This document shows, one piece after another, positions 1-6,726 of a stretch of 39,002 nt of DNA; position 1 is the stretch's first letter, and the number at the start of each line of letters is the position of its first letter. Both the position numbers and the translations under genes were made by a program. Source of the DNA: Prado023 sp039812125 (GTDB lineage: Bacteria; Actinomycetota; Actinomycetes; S36-B12; CAIYMF01); contig JBDHZV010000013.1 in the NCBI GenBank assembly GCA_039812125.1, positions 1-39,002 on the forward strand, given 5' to 3'. The notes under the pieces are model-generated. The model was given only the letters and a program-made list of their open reading frames with translations. It searched no databases and had not been told where the DNA came from.

Positions 1-2
1 TG

Positions 3-470
3 GCGACCCTGGGATGCGCCGCCGCGGCCCGGACCCCGCTGTCGGAGTCCGGGGTGCTGCTGGCCCTGGGGTGGGCGGCGTGGCTGGTGGTCCCCGCTGG
101 GCCCGCGCTGTGGGCGGGTCTGGCCGGGCTGGGGGTCGCCTGGGTGCTGCTGGGGGCGCGATGGGCGCGGGGGCGGCGCACGTCCGGCGTGGCCGGCAGC
201 CTGCTGTCGCTGGCTGCGGCCGTGCCACTGGCCTCGGGGGCCTGGGCGTGGCCCACCCGGGCCGCCCTGGCCACGGTGATGGTGGCCGGGCTGGTGCGCT
301 TCCTGCGCGGGGGCGCCCCGCGCTGGCTGGCCCTGGCCGCGGGCTGTGCCCTGGCCGTGGCTGTGGCGGTGGCCGGCGAGCTGCTGGGCCCGGCGCTGGC
401 GCTGCTGGTCGGGGGAGTGGCCACCATGGGCGTGTCCTGGCTGGCGCTGCGCTCCGCGGCGCGGACCTGA
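3..470 (+). CDS. Partial integral membrane protein, 3' end only
   Basis: The reading frame is open from the left edge of the window, so the start lies outside; about 155 residues are visible. The visible part is almost entirely Ala/Leu/Val/Gly with several hydrophobic stretches separated by short basic turns (a GARWARGRR loop, then RFLRGGAPRW), as in a polytopic inner-membrane protein. An ATG-like start inside the frame is not needed, because the frame is coding-like right up to the edge. I do not recognise the family. It converges on the cold-shock gene, with a hairpin between the two stop codons. Confidence 0.6.
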   Translation, partial: ATLGCAAAARTPLSESGVLLALGWAAWLVVPAGPALWAGLAGLGVAWVLLGARWARGRRTSGVAGSLLSLAAAVPLASGAWAWPTRAALATVMVAGLVRFLRGGAPRWLALAAGCALAVAVAVAGELLGPALALLVGGVATMGVSWLALRSAART

Positions 471-501
471 CCGCCGCCCGCGCCGCGGCCCGGACATGCG
501 C

Positions 502-535
502 GAGGTCCCCGACCCTGGTGCGGATCGGGGACCTC
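502..535. terminator. Bidirectional hairpin between convergent genes
   Basis: GAGGTCCCCGA (502-512) and TCGGGGACCTC (525-535) form a perfect 11-bp stem around a 12-nt loop. It sits between the stop of the left-edge membrane gene and the stop of the convergent cold-shock gene, where a shared terminator is expected. No T-run follows on either strand, as is common for actinobacterial terminators. Confidence 0.65.
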
Positions 536-556
536 AGCGAAGGTCTGTGTGGGACC

Positions 557-760
557 TCAGAGGGGGCGGACCTGGTCGGCCTGCGGGCCCTTCTGGCCCT
601 GCGTGACCTCGAACTCAACGCGCTGCTCCTCCTCGAGGGTCCGGTAACCACTCGTCTGGATGGCGCTGTAGTGAACGAAGACGTCTGCGGAGCCGTCGTC
701 AGGGGCGATGAAGCCGTACCCCTTCTCGGCGTTGAACCACTTGACGGTGCCTTGTGCCAT
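557..760 (-). CDS. cspA: Cold-shock domain protein (CspA family)
   Basis: A 67-residue single cold-shock domain, the normal size for a bacterial Csp. These proteins are OB-fold single-stranded RNA/DNA-binding chaperones that melt mRNA structure. The start MAQGTVKWFNAEKGYGFI is diagnostic: it contains the RNP1-like KGYGFI, and RNP2 follows as DVFVHYSAI. The frame stays open for 34 codons upstream, but those residues do not resemble the family. A GAGGAG ribosome-binding site about 11 nt upstream (reverse complement of 772-777) supports the ATG at 760. The gene is transcribed in the same direction as the upstream oxidoreductase but is separated from it by a strong hairpin, so it is probably its own unit. 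Confidence 0.97.
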   Translation of the reverse strand: MAQGTVKWFNAEKGYGFIAPDDGSADVFVHYSAIQTSGYRTLEEEQRVEFEVTQGQKGPQADQVRPL

Positions 761-830
761 GGTGCGATGTACTCCTCGTACAGGTGTGAGATGAGCTGCT
801 GCACGAACATCAACGTTCAACAGCGGACAC

Positions 831-836
831 ACCGTA
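831..836 (-). promoter_or_regulatory. Candidate -10 of the cold-shock gene
   Basis: Read on the minus strand this is TACGGT, a fit to the actinobacterial TANNNT -10. It would give a 5' leader of roughly 65 nt before the cold-shock start. Long leaders are usual for csp mRNAs. No convincing -35 is visible, so the call rests on the hexamer and its position. Confidence 0.35.
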
Positions 837-889
837 CCCCACAACAGCGCAATCACCCACACCTCTGCGCCGGCGCGTCCAGCGGACGT

Positions 890-937
890 CCGACCCGCCC
901 CGGGGGCCGGTGACGGGCCGGTTCCGGGGCGGGTCGG
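890..937 (-). terminator. Strong hairpin downstream of the CoA-disulfide reductase gene
   Basis: Bases 890-903 (CCGACCCGCCCCGG) and 924-937 (CCGGGGCGGGTCGG) are exact reverse complements, giving a 14-bp GC stem with a 20-nt loop. It begins about 35 nt past the stop of the oxidoreductase gene and upstream of the cold-shock promoter. That placement fits a terminator separating the two co-oriented genes. There is no U-tract. Confidence 0.6.
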
Positions 938-971
938 GAGGGGGCCGCGCAGGGGTCCTGCAGGGGCGCGG

Positions 972-2642
972 TCAGGCCTTCGCGAGGCTGTACGTCAGCC
1001 AGCCGCCGTCGAGGTTCACGACGTCGTAGCCGAGCATCGTCAGCAGCCGGCTCGCGGTGTGGCCGCGCTGGCCGACCTGGCAGTAGACGGCGACCGGGAC
1101 GGGCCGGCCGTCGGCATCCCGCGGGATCTCGGTGTGCCGGGTGCGCAGGTCGTCCACGCTGATGTTCACCGAGTCGGCCAGGTGCCCGCGACGGTGCTCG
1201 CCGGGGGAGCGCACGTCGATGAGGAACCGGTCGGTCGTGTCCACCTCGTCCCAGCCGATCGTGCGGGTGGTGCCGGTCATGATGTTCTCCGCGACGTAGC
1301 CCAGCTGGTTGACCGGGTCCTTCGCCGAGCCGAACGGCGGGGCGTAGGCCAGCTCCAGGTCGGCGAGCTGGTCGGCGGTGATGCCGCCGCGGATCGCGGT
1401 GGCGATCACGTCGATGCGCTTGTCCGTGCCGGAGCCGCCGACGCCCTGGGCGCCGAGCACCTGGCCGGTCTGCGGGTCGAACAGCAGCTTGAGGCTGATC
1501 CGCTCCGAGCCCGGGTAGTAGCCGGCGTGCGAGCCCGGATGCGTGTGGATGGCCTGGTGGGACCGCCCCGAGGCGCGCAGGCGCTTCTCGTTGGCGCCGG
1601 TGACCGCCACGGTCAGGTCGAACACCTTCACGATGGCCGTGCCCAGCACGCCGCCGAAGTGCGCCGGCCGCCCGGCGATGATGTCGGCGACCAGCCGGCC
1701 CTGCCGGTTGGCCGAGTTGGCCAGGGGCACCAGGGTGGGCTCGCCGGTGGTGGCATCGGTCTTGTCCACGGCGTCACCCACGGCGAAGATGTGCGGGTCC
1801 GAGGTGCGCATCTGCTCGTCGACGCGGATGCCCCCGCGGGGGCCCAGCTCCAGGCCGGCGGCCCGGGCCAGGGTGACGTCGGGGCGCACGCCGATGCTCA
1901 TCAGGACCAGGTCGGCGTTGACCTCGCGACCGTCGGAGAGCACCGCCGTGGTGTCGGTGATCTCGCTGACCTGCACCCCCAGCGCCAGCTGCACGCCGTT
2001 GCGGCGCAGCTCGGTGGCCACGATCGCGGCCATCTCCGGGTCCAGCGGGGCCATCACCTGGGTGCCGAGCTCGACGACGGTCACGTCCATGCCGCGCTCG
2101 CGCAGGCTCTCGGCCATCTCCAGCCCGATGAACCCGCCGCCGATCACGACGGCGGACAGGCCCGGGGACCCGTCGGTCTCCTCGCCGCTGTGCCCGACGG
2201 CCAGCAGCGCGTCGACGTGCTCCTTGATCCGGTCGGTGTCCTCGACCGTGCGCAGCGTCATGGCGCGCGCGACGCCCGGGATCGGGGGCACGATCGGCGA
2301 GGCCCCGGGCGAGAGCACCAGGGTGTCGTAGCCCTCGACGTAGGTCCGGCCGGACTCCAGGTCGTGCACGGTGACGGTGCGGGCCGCCGGGTCGATGGCG
2401 ACGACCTCGGACTTCACCCGCACGTCCAGGCCGAACCGGGCCTTGAGGCTGGTCGGGGTCTGCAGCAGCAGGGCGCGGCGCTCGGCGATGGTGCCGCCGA
2501 TGTAGTACGGCAGCCCGCAGTTGGCGAACGAGACGTAGCCGCTGCGCTCGAGCACGACGATCTCGTGGCTCTCGTCGAGGCGGCGCAGGCGGGTCGCGGC
2601 TGAGGCACCGCCGGCGACGCCGCCGATGATGATGGTCTTCAC
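972..2642 (-). CDS. cdr: CoA-disulfide reductase-like flavoprotein with C-terminal rhodanese domain
   Basis: About 556 residues. The N-terminus has a dinucleotide-binding loop (IIIGGVAGGASAATRLRR, residues 4-21) and the single redox cysteine context SFANCGLPY with Cys42, which is the CoA-disulfide/persulfide reductase signature. A second NAD(P)H-binding loop (VVIGGGFIGLE) and a dimerisation domain follow. The last ~100 residues are a rhodanese domain with active-site loop CQVGQRG (Cys521). Fusions of this kind reduce CoA-disulfide, CoA-persulfide or polysulfide and are linked to sulfane-sulfur handling. The GTG at 2642 is chosen because VKTIIIGG matches the family start and GAGGAG lies about 8 nt upstream; a longer frame would run through the operator. 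The gene stands alone, with a palindromic operator at its promoter. The exact substrate is not shown by sequence. Confidence 0.9.
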   Translation of the reverse strand: MKTIIIGGVAGGASAATRLRRLDESHEIVVLERSGYVSFANCGLPYYIGGTIAERRALLLQTPTSLKARFGLDVRVKSEVVAIDPAARTVTVHDLESGRTYVEGYDTLVLSPGASPIVPPIPGVARAMTLRTVEDTDRIKEHVDALLAVGHSGEETDGSPGLSAVVIGGGFIGLEMAESLRERGMDVTVVELGTQVMAPLDPEMAAIVATELRRNGVQLALGVQVSEITDTTAVLSDGREVNADLVLMSIGVRPDVTLARAAGLELGPRGGIRVDEQMRTSDPHIFAVGDAVDKTDATTGEPTLVPLANSANRQGRLVADIIAGRPAHFGGVLGTAIVKVFDLTVAVTGANEKRLRASGRSHQAIHTHPGSHAGYYPGSERISLKLLFDPQTGQVLGAQGVGGSGTDKRIDVIATAIRGGITADQLADLELAYAPPFGSAKDPVNQLGYVAENIMTGTTRTIGWDEVDTTDRFLIDVRSPGEHRRGHLADSVNISVDDLRTRHTEIPRDADGRPVPVAVYCQVGQRGHTASRLLTMLGYDVVNLDGGWLTYSLAKA

Positions 2643-2693
2643 TGAGGCTCCTCGGGAGGGATCCGGGTCGGGAGGGTCCGTGTCGGTGTCCAT

Positions 2694-2712
2694 CCTATAC
2701 CCCGGGGGGTAT
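2694..2712 (-). promoter_or_regulatory. CsoR/CstR-type palindromic operator overlapping a -10
   Basis: ATACCCC-GG-GGGGTAT at 2697-2712 is a perfect 7+7 inverted repeat. On the minus strand it overlaps TATAGG, a plausible -10 for the flavoprotein-rhodanese gene about 50 nt downstream. Operators of this shape (ATACCCC...GGGGTAT) are typical of the CsoR family, which includes the Cu(I) sensor CsoR and the persulfide sensor CstR. Control of a rhodanese-fused CoA-disulfide reductase would favour the persulfide type. No regulator gene of that family is in the window. The assignment to CstR is inference. Confidence 0.6.
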
Positions 2713-2763
2713 GGATTCACACCTGGGGGGGTGACCGCGCTGCTCGGTGTCCCACCGGCGGCC

Positions 2764-2769
2764 TAGGCT
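2764..2769 (+). promoter_or_regulatory. -10 of the leaderless AAA ATPase gene
   Basis: TAGGCT ends 6 nt before the GTG at 2776, so transcription would begin at or next to the start codon. There is no Shine-Dalgarno. The identical hexamer precedes lysA at a similar distance. Confidence 0.5.
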
Positions 2770-2775
2770 GCTGGC

Positions 2776-3924
2776 GTGCTGATCCGACACCTGGCCGTCG
2801 GCGGGCTGCGCTGCTACCGGCCCGAGCCGCAGAAGGTCGCGCTGGGACCGCTCACGCTGGTGTTCGGGCCGAACTCCGCGGGCAAGTCCTCGCTGCTGTC
2901 GGTCCTGCCGATGCTGGCCCAGACGGCGGCGCGACCCGACGTGCTCACGATGTCCGGGGACCTCGTCGAGGGGGGCACCTTCCGGATGGCGGTGCACCGC
3001 CACGACGCCGCGGTGCCGATGACGCTCGGGTTCGGCTGGACCTCGGCCAGCGGGGTCCCGCGCGAGGCGGCGATCTCCTTCACGTGGGACCCGGCCCGCC
3101 GCGCCGCGGTCCGCTCCCGCACGGTCCTGGTCGACGACGGTGACCGCGGCGAGATCATCGGGCCCCGGCCGTGGGGCGACCAGCCGGGGGTGGCCCTGCA
3201 CGAGCGGGTGACCGAGGAGTTCTGGGGCACCCTGGAGCGGGTGCGGTTCGTCGGGCCGATGCGGGCCCGGGCCGAGCGCACCACGATGGTCGGCCAGGGC
3301 ATCGAGGAGTACGTGGGCCCGGCCGGCGAGGAGATGGCGGCCATCCTGTACGCCCGTCCCGACCTCGTGGCCGACGTGAACGGCTGGTGCGACCGGCTGG
3401 GGCTGGGCTACCACGTGCGCATGCTCGACCCGGTCAGCTCCGAGATCGTGAGCACGGCCGGGGAGTTCGCGGTCCTGGCACTGGAGGACGTGCGCACCGA
3501 CCCACCGGTGCTGGTGTCCTCGCGCGGCGTGGGCTACGGGATCGGCCAGCTGCTGCCCATCGTCGTGCAGTCCCTGCTCTCGCGCGGCGCGATGATCCTG
3601 GTGGAGCAGCCCGAGGTGCACCTGCACCCGCGGCTGCAGGCCGCCGTGGGCGACCTGTTCGTCGACACGGTCCGCTCCGGTCGGGCCCAGCTGCTGGTGG
3701 AGACCCACTCCGAGCACCTGGTGCTGCGGCTGCTGCGCCGGGTCCGGGAGGGCACCCTGGACCCCGACGACCTGGCCATCCTGTACGTCGACCTCGACGA
3801 CGAGGGCGCCGCCTTCGTGCGCCGGCTGGAGGTGGACGCCGAGGGCGACCTGGTCGACGGCTGGCCCGGGGGCTTCTTCGACGAGCGGCTGGCCGAGGTG
3901 CTCGGCGGGCGGTCGCCGCGGTGA
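2776..3924 (+). CDS. AAA/ABC-type ATPase with DUF3696-like C-terminus
   Basis: A 382-residue P-loop ATPase of the RecF/OLD-like group. Walker A is GPNSAGKSS (residues 31-39). A signature-like GVGYGIGQLLPIVV lies near 251-264, Walker B is ILVEQPEVHLHP near 274-284, and a switch/H-loop LLVETHSEHLVLR near 307-318. The tail (LEVDAEGDLVDGWPGGFFDERL) matches the DUF3696 region found at the end of many such proteins. There is no coiled coil and no TOPRIM nuclease, so this is the ATPase alone, likely acting with a partner. The GTG start lies 6 nt after TAGGCT. The stop overlaps the next gene's start (GTGA), so the two are translationally coupled. Related ATPases are common in antiphage and repair modules; the function here is unproven. 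Confidence 0.85.
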   Translation: MLIRHLAVGGLRCYRPEPQKVALGPLTLVFGPNSAGKSSLLSVLPMLAQTAARPDVLTMSGDLVEGGTFRMAVHRHDAAVPMTLGFGWTSASGVPREAAISFTWDPARRAAVRSRTVLVDDGDRGEIIGPRPWGDQPGVALHERVTEEFWGTLERVRFVGPMRARAERTTMVGQGIEEYVGPAGEEMAAILYARPDLVADVNGWCDRLGLGYHVRMLDPVSSEIVSTAGEFAVLALEDVRTDPPVLVSSRGVGYGIGQLLPIVVQSLLSRGAMILVEQPEVHLHPRLQAAVGDLFVDTVRSGRAQLLVETHSEHLVLRLLRRVREGTLDPDDLAILYVDLDDEGAAFVRRLEVDAEGDLVDGWPGGFFDERLAEVLGGRSPR

Positions 3925-5003
3925 CCACCTCCGTGCCCGCCACCGTCGCGACCGGTCCGGTGCGCCGCGCCGTCGTCGGCGTCGGGATCGCGGCCAGCGC
4001 CCTGGCGGAGCGCTCCGACGACCCGGCCCTGCGCCGGGCGCTGCACGAGGAGCTGATCGAGGACCTCGCGGTGCACGGCCGGCTGGTGTTCACCTCGCAG
4101 GCCCACCTGGACCGGTTCCTGGCCGCGGTGGCGGCGCTGCCCACGTCGCTGGCCAAGGCCTGGGAGGTGGTGCTGACCAGCCGGAAGGTGCGCATCGACT
4201 TCGCCCGGCCCCCGATGGACCAGGTGCTCGGCGACATCCTCGACGTCGACTACATCGACGCCGAGCTGTCCGACGACCTGGAGCTGGTGCTGCTCGAGGC
4301 CGACCAGGCCGAGCTCCTCGGCGTCGGTTCCGACCAGTTCTCGGCGACCACCCCGTCGGGCCGGGTCGAGATCGGCCGGATCGTGACCGCGACCCGCACC
4401 GCCGTGCTGCTGGCGGCGCGTCGGGTGCTCGACTCCCCGCTGCGTGAGGGCGTCAACCGGGAGGTCGAGTGGCAGCAGCGGTTCGGCCCGCTGTGCGAGG
4501 ACAGCAAGCCGATCGTCGTGTACGACCGGTACGTCGGGCAGCAGACGGCGCGGCGCTACCTGTACGGCCAGGGCGGCAGCGACGGGCTGACCTGGTTCCT
4601 GGCCCGCGTCGGCATGCAGCCGGGCCGACGGGTGCGCATCATCACCGCGGTGACCGACCAGGCCGAGCGCGGCCAGCGCCTCGACGAGGAGGCGGTGGCC
4701 GTGGCGTTCCGCCGGCTGCGCGACTCGCTGGGCCAGCGGGACCTGCGCCTGGACCTCGTGCTGGTGCCGGAGCGCAGCCGCGCGGGCGAGGGCAAGCGGG
4801 TGGAGCGGTTCGGCCACGACCGGCACATCCGGTTCGGCGAGCGGGCGGCGCTGGCCCTCGGTGCCGGGATCCAGTCGTTCGCGGCCACGACGTTCCGGGA
4901 GACGGTCACCGTGGCCCGGCTGCCGGTGGTCGACGCGAAGGCGCGGGAGGAGCGGGCGGTGCGCAGCGCCGTCCACCCGCCCGAGGCCGGGTGGCTGGGG
5001 TAG
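3921..5003 (+). CDS. ATPase partner protein with HDR motif, MIT_C/PLD-like C-terminal region (tentative)
   Basis: 360 residues, no membrane segment. The N-terminal half (40-180) is a mixed charged region I do not recognise. From about 197 the pattern is IVVYDRYVG, then a helix (LTWFLARV), a strand RVRIITAV near 238-244, a strand LDLVLVP near 277-283, then GHDRHIRFGERAALALGAGIQSF around 298-320. This order (acidic-aromatic strand, Rossmann-like strands, final His-Asp-Arg followed by a glycine-rich strand) resembles the PLD-like MIT C-terminal fold found in bacterial conflict proteins. That resemblance is from memory of the pattern and is inference. The start GTG overlaps the ATPase stop by 4 nt, and the pseudoprotease gene follows after 7 nt, so all three are probably cotranscribed. 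Confidence 0.7.
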   Translation: MTTSVPATVATGPVRRAVVGVGIAASALAERSDDPALRRALHEELIEDLAVHGRLVFTSQAHLDRFLAAVAALPTSLAKAWEVVLTSRKVRIDFARPPMDQVLGDILDVDYIDAELSDDLELVLLEADQAELLGVGSDQFSATTPSGRVEIGRIVTATRTAVLLAARRVLDSPLREGVNREVEWQQRFGPLCEDSKPIVVYDRYVGQQTARRYLYGQGGSDGLTWFLARVGMQPGRRVRIITAVTDQAERGQRLDEEAVAVAFRRLRDSLGQRDLRLDLVLVPERSRAGEGKRVERFGHDRHIRFGERAALALGAGIQSFAATTFRETVTVARLPVVDAKAREERAVRSAVHPPEAGWLG

Positions 5004-5010
5004 GGGCGCG

Positions 5011-6672
5011 ATGTCCGACACTGCCCGCCCCCCGGACGGCCCCGAGCCCGTCCGCCGCGACGAGCCCGACGGTCCCGAGTCCGTCCGCCGCGACCAGCCG
5101 GGCGGCCCCGAGGAGTCCGTCCGCCGGGACCAGCCCGACGGCCGCCACGGCCCCGAGGCCGGAGCCGAGGACCCGGAGGATCCCGGCCAGGACGACGCCG
5201 ACGCGGCCACCGGGTCGCGCCGGCCCTCCCGCCGCGTCGTGCTGCTGGCCCTGTTCGGCGTCCTGCTGCTGGCCCTGGCCGGTGTCGGCGTGCTGTCGCA
5301 CCAGCAGGTCATCAGCGGCGATCGCGGTCCGGCGGCCCCGGGCCGCTCGCTGGTCGTCTCGCAGGGTGCCGGCACCTCGCTGACCGGGATCGGCGCGCTC
5401 GACGGCCTGGCCGAGCCGTGCACCGCGTGGCTGCTGGACACCGGCGCGCCGGCGACCACGCAGGCCGTCGCGGTCACCACCGGACGGTGCGCGGGCATCC
5501 CGGACACCGGGACCGTGCTGGTCGGCGAGTCGGTGCACGGCGTCACGGTCGCCCTGCGCGCCCTCGCCCCGGACACCGACGCGGACACGGCCTCGCCCGT
5601 GCCGGTGCCGGTCGAGCAGGTGCTGTGGGCCTCGGGCCGGTGGCAGGACCGGGCACTGCTGCGACTGGGCGCCACGTACGGCGAGCTCGCGCAGGAGGGC
5701 GTCCGGGCCATCCCGGTCGGGTCGGCACAGCAGGGCGACCCGGTGCTGGTGGCCGGGGTCCCGGTGGCTGGGATCGCCCCGGAGCAGCAGGTGCTGCGGG
5801 GCAGCCGGTGCGAGATCGGGCCGGTCGTGGACGTCCTCGACGACGGCTGGTACTGGCAGGGCACCCACGCCTCGGACTGCACCGGGATCCTCGCCGGTTC
5901 GGCGGGCTCGCCGGTGCTGGACGCCGCCGGGCGTGCCGTCGGGATGGTCGTCGCCTCGACCGTGGGCGCGGCGGACGGGCACGACTGCGTGGCGGACCGG
6001 CCCTGCGAGGTCCGCGACGAGGCCGCGGTGGTGGCCGGGGACACCACCTACGTGACGGCGGTCGACGACCTCGCCGGCTGCCTGCCCCGCGGCGTGCTGG
6101 TGCTGGGCGGGTCCTGCCCGCTGGAGCTGCCCGACGACGCCGTGCCCGCGACCGCCGGGCGCCGGGCGGCCCAGCCCGGGGACCAGGTCGCGATCTCCGT
6201 GCGCGCACCGGGGCGGACCCGAGTCGCGGTGCGCACCGGTGCGGTCGGGACCGTGGACTGCACCGACCCGCTGGGGTGGTCGGCTCCCCAGGCCGCCCGG
6301 GACTGGGCGGCGGTCGTCACCCTGCCGGCCCGGCCGGGATGGACGCTGGCCTGCGTCGGGTCGGCCGAGCACGCCACCCCGGTGCTGGTCGAGGCCGATG
6401 CCACGCCGCCGGATCCCGGCCAGATCGTGCTGGACGAGCAGCCGGTGGCGGGCGGGGTCCGGGTCGCCCCCACCGCGGCGCCGCCCGACCTGGTCGACTT
6501 CCGCTGGGTGGTCGGCCCCGGGAGGGTCGACTGCGCCACCGCCGAGGGCTACGTCGCCTACGCGGACACTCCCGGCTTCGTGCAGGCCGACGACCTGCCG
6601 GCGACGGTGTGCGTCATCGGGGTGGACGACGCCGGCAACGCGTCGGACCCGGCGGCGTTCCTCCTGGAGTAG
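5011..6672 (+). CDS. Membrane-anchored trypsin-fold protein lacking the catalytic histidine
   Basis: 553 residues. Residues 1-75 are a Pro/Asp/Arg-rich cytoplasmic tail with three VRRD repeats. Residues 76-96 (VVLLALFGVLLLALAGVGVLS) form one transmembrane helix preceded by arginines. The outer part has a chymotrypsin-like layout: WQDRALLRL matches the catalytic-Asp strand (Asp213), and LAGSAGSPVLD matches the nucleophile loop (Ser300). The position that should be Ala-His-Cys reads TTGRC (156-160), so Arg159 replaces the histidine. Paired cysteines (137/160, 267/290 and others) suggest extracytoplasmic disulfides. The C-terminal ~200 residues look like a separate beta-rich region. It is either an inactive protease used as a binding fold or a diverged enzyme. 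The ATG starts 7 nt after the preceding stop. Confidence 0.75.
   Translation: MSDTARPPDGPEPVRRDEPDGPESVRRDQPGGPEESVRRDQPDGRHGPEAGAEDPEDPGQDDADAATGSRRPSRRVVLLALFGVLLLALAGVGVLSHQQVISGDRGPAAPGRSLVVSQGAGTSLTGIGALDGLAEPCTAWLLDTGAPATTQAVAVTTGRCAGIPDTGTVLVGESVHGVTVALRALAPDTDADTASPVPVPVEQVLWASGRWQDRALLRLGATYGELAQEGVRAIPVGSAQQGDPVLVAGVPVAGIAPEQQVLRGSRCEIGPVVDVLDDGWYWQGTHASDCTGILAGSAGSPVLDAAGRAVGMVVASTVGAADGHDCVADRPCEVRDEAAVVAGDTTYVTAVDDLAGCLPRGVLVLGGSCPLELPDDAVPATAGRRAAQPGDQVAISVRAPGRTRVAVRTGAVGTVDCTDPLGWSAPQAARDWAAVVTLPARPGWTLACVGSAEHATPVLVEADATPPDPGQIVLDEQPVAGGVRVAPTAAPPDLVDFRWVVGPGRVDCATAEGYVAYADTPGFVQADDLPATVCVIGVDDAGNASDPAAFLLE
5038..5142 (+). repeat. In-frame tandem repeat in the cytoplasmic tail of the pseudoprotease
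   Basis: Three near-identical units of 11-12 codons encode GPEPVRRDEPD, GPESVRRDQPG and GPEESVRRDQPD (residues 10-43). The DNA is also repeated (GTCCGCCG shared in all three), so the units arose by recent duplication rather than convergence. The charge pattern is an RRD core between acidic-proline spacers. Confidence 0.75.
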
Positions 6673-6714
6673 CCAGCCGCCACGTCGGGCCGTCCGGAGC
6701 CGGCGGGTGCCTGA

Positions 6715-6720
6715 CAGGAT
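6715..6720 (+). promoter_or_regulatory. Candidate leaderless -10 of the dipeptidase gene
   Basis: CAGGAT ends 6 nt before the ATG at 6727 and no Shine-Dalgarno is present. It matches the NANNNT core of other starts in this window but lacks the first T, so it is a weaker case. Confidence 0.35.
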
Positions 6721-6726
6721 GCCCCC

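Noticed and set aside
761..862. N-terminal extension of the cold-shock protein by 34 residues
   Set aside because: The added sequence does not resemble the family, while the ATG at 760 has a GAGGAG site and the exact Csp start.
2776..6672. Recently transferred genomic island
   Set aside because: The three genes look suspicious by content, but base composition and codon use match the neighbours, and there are no flanking repeats or mobility genes.
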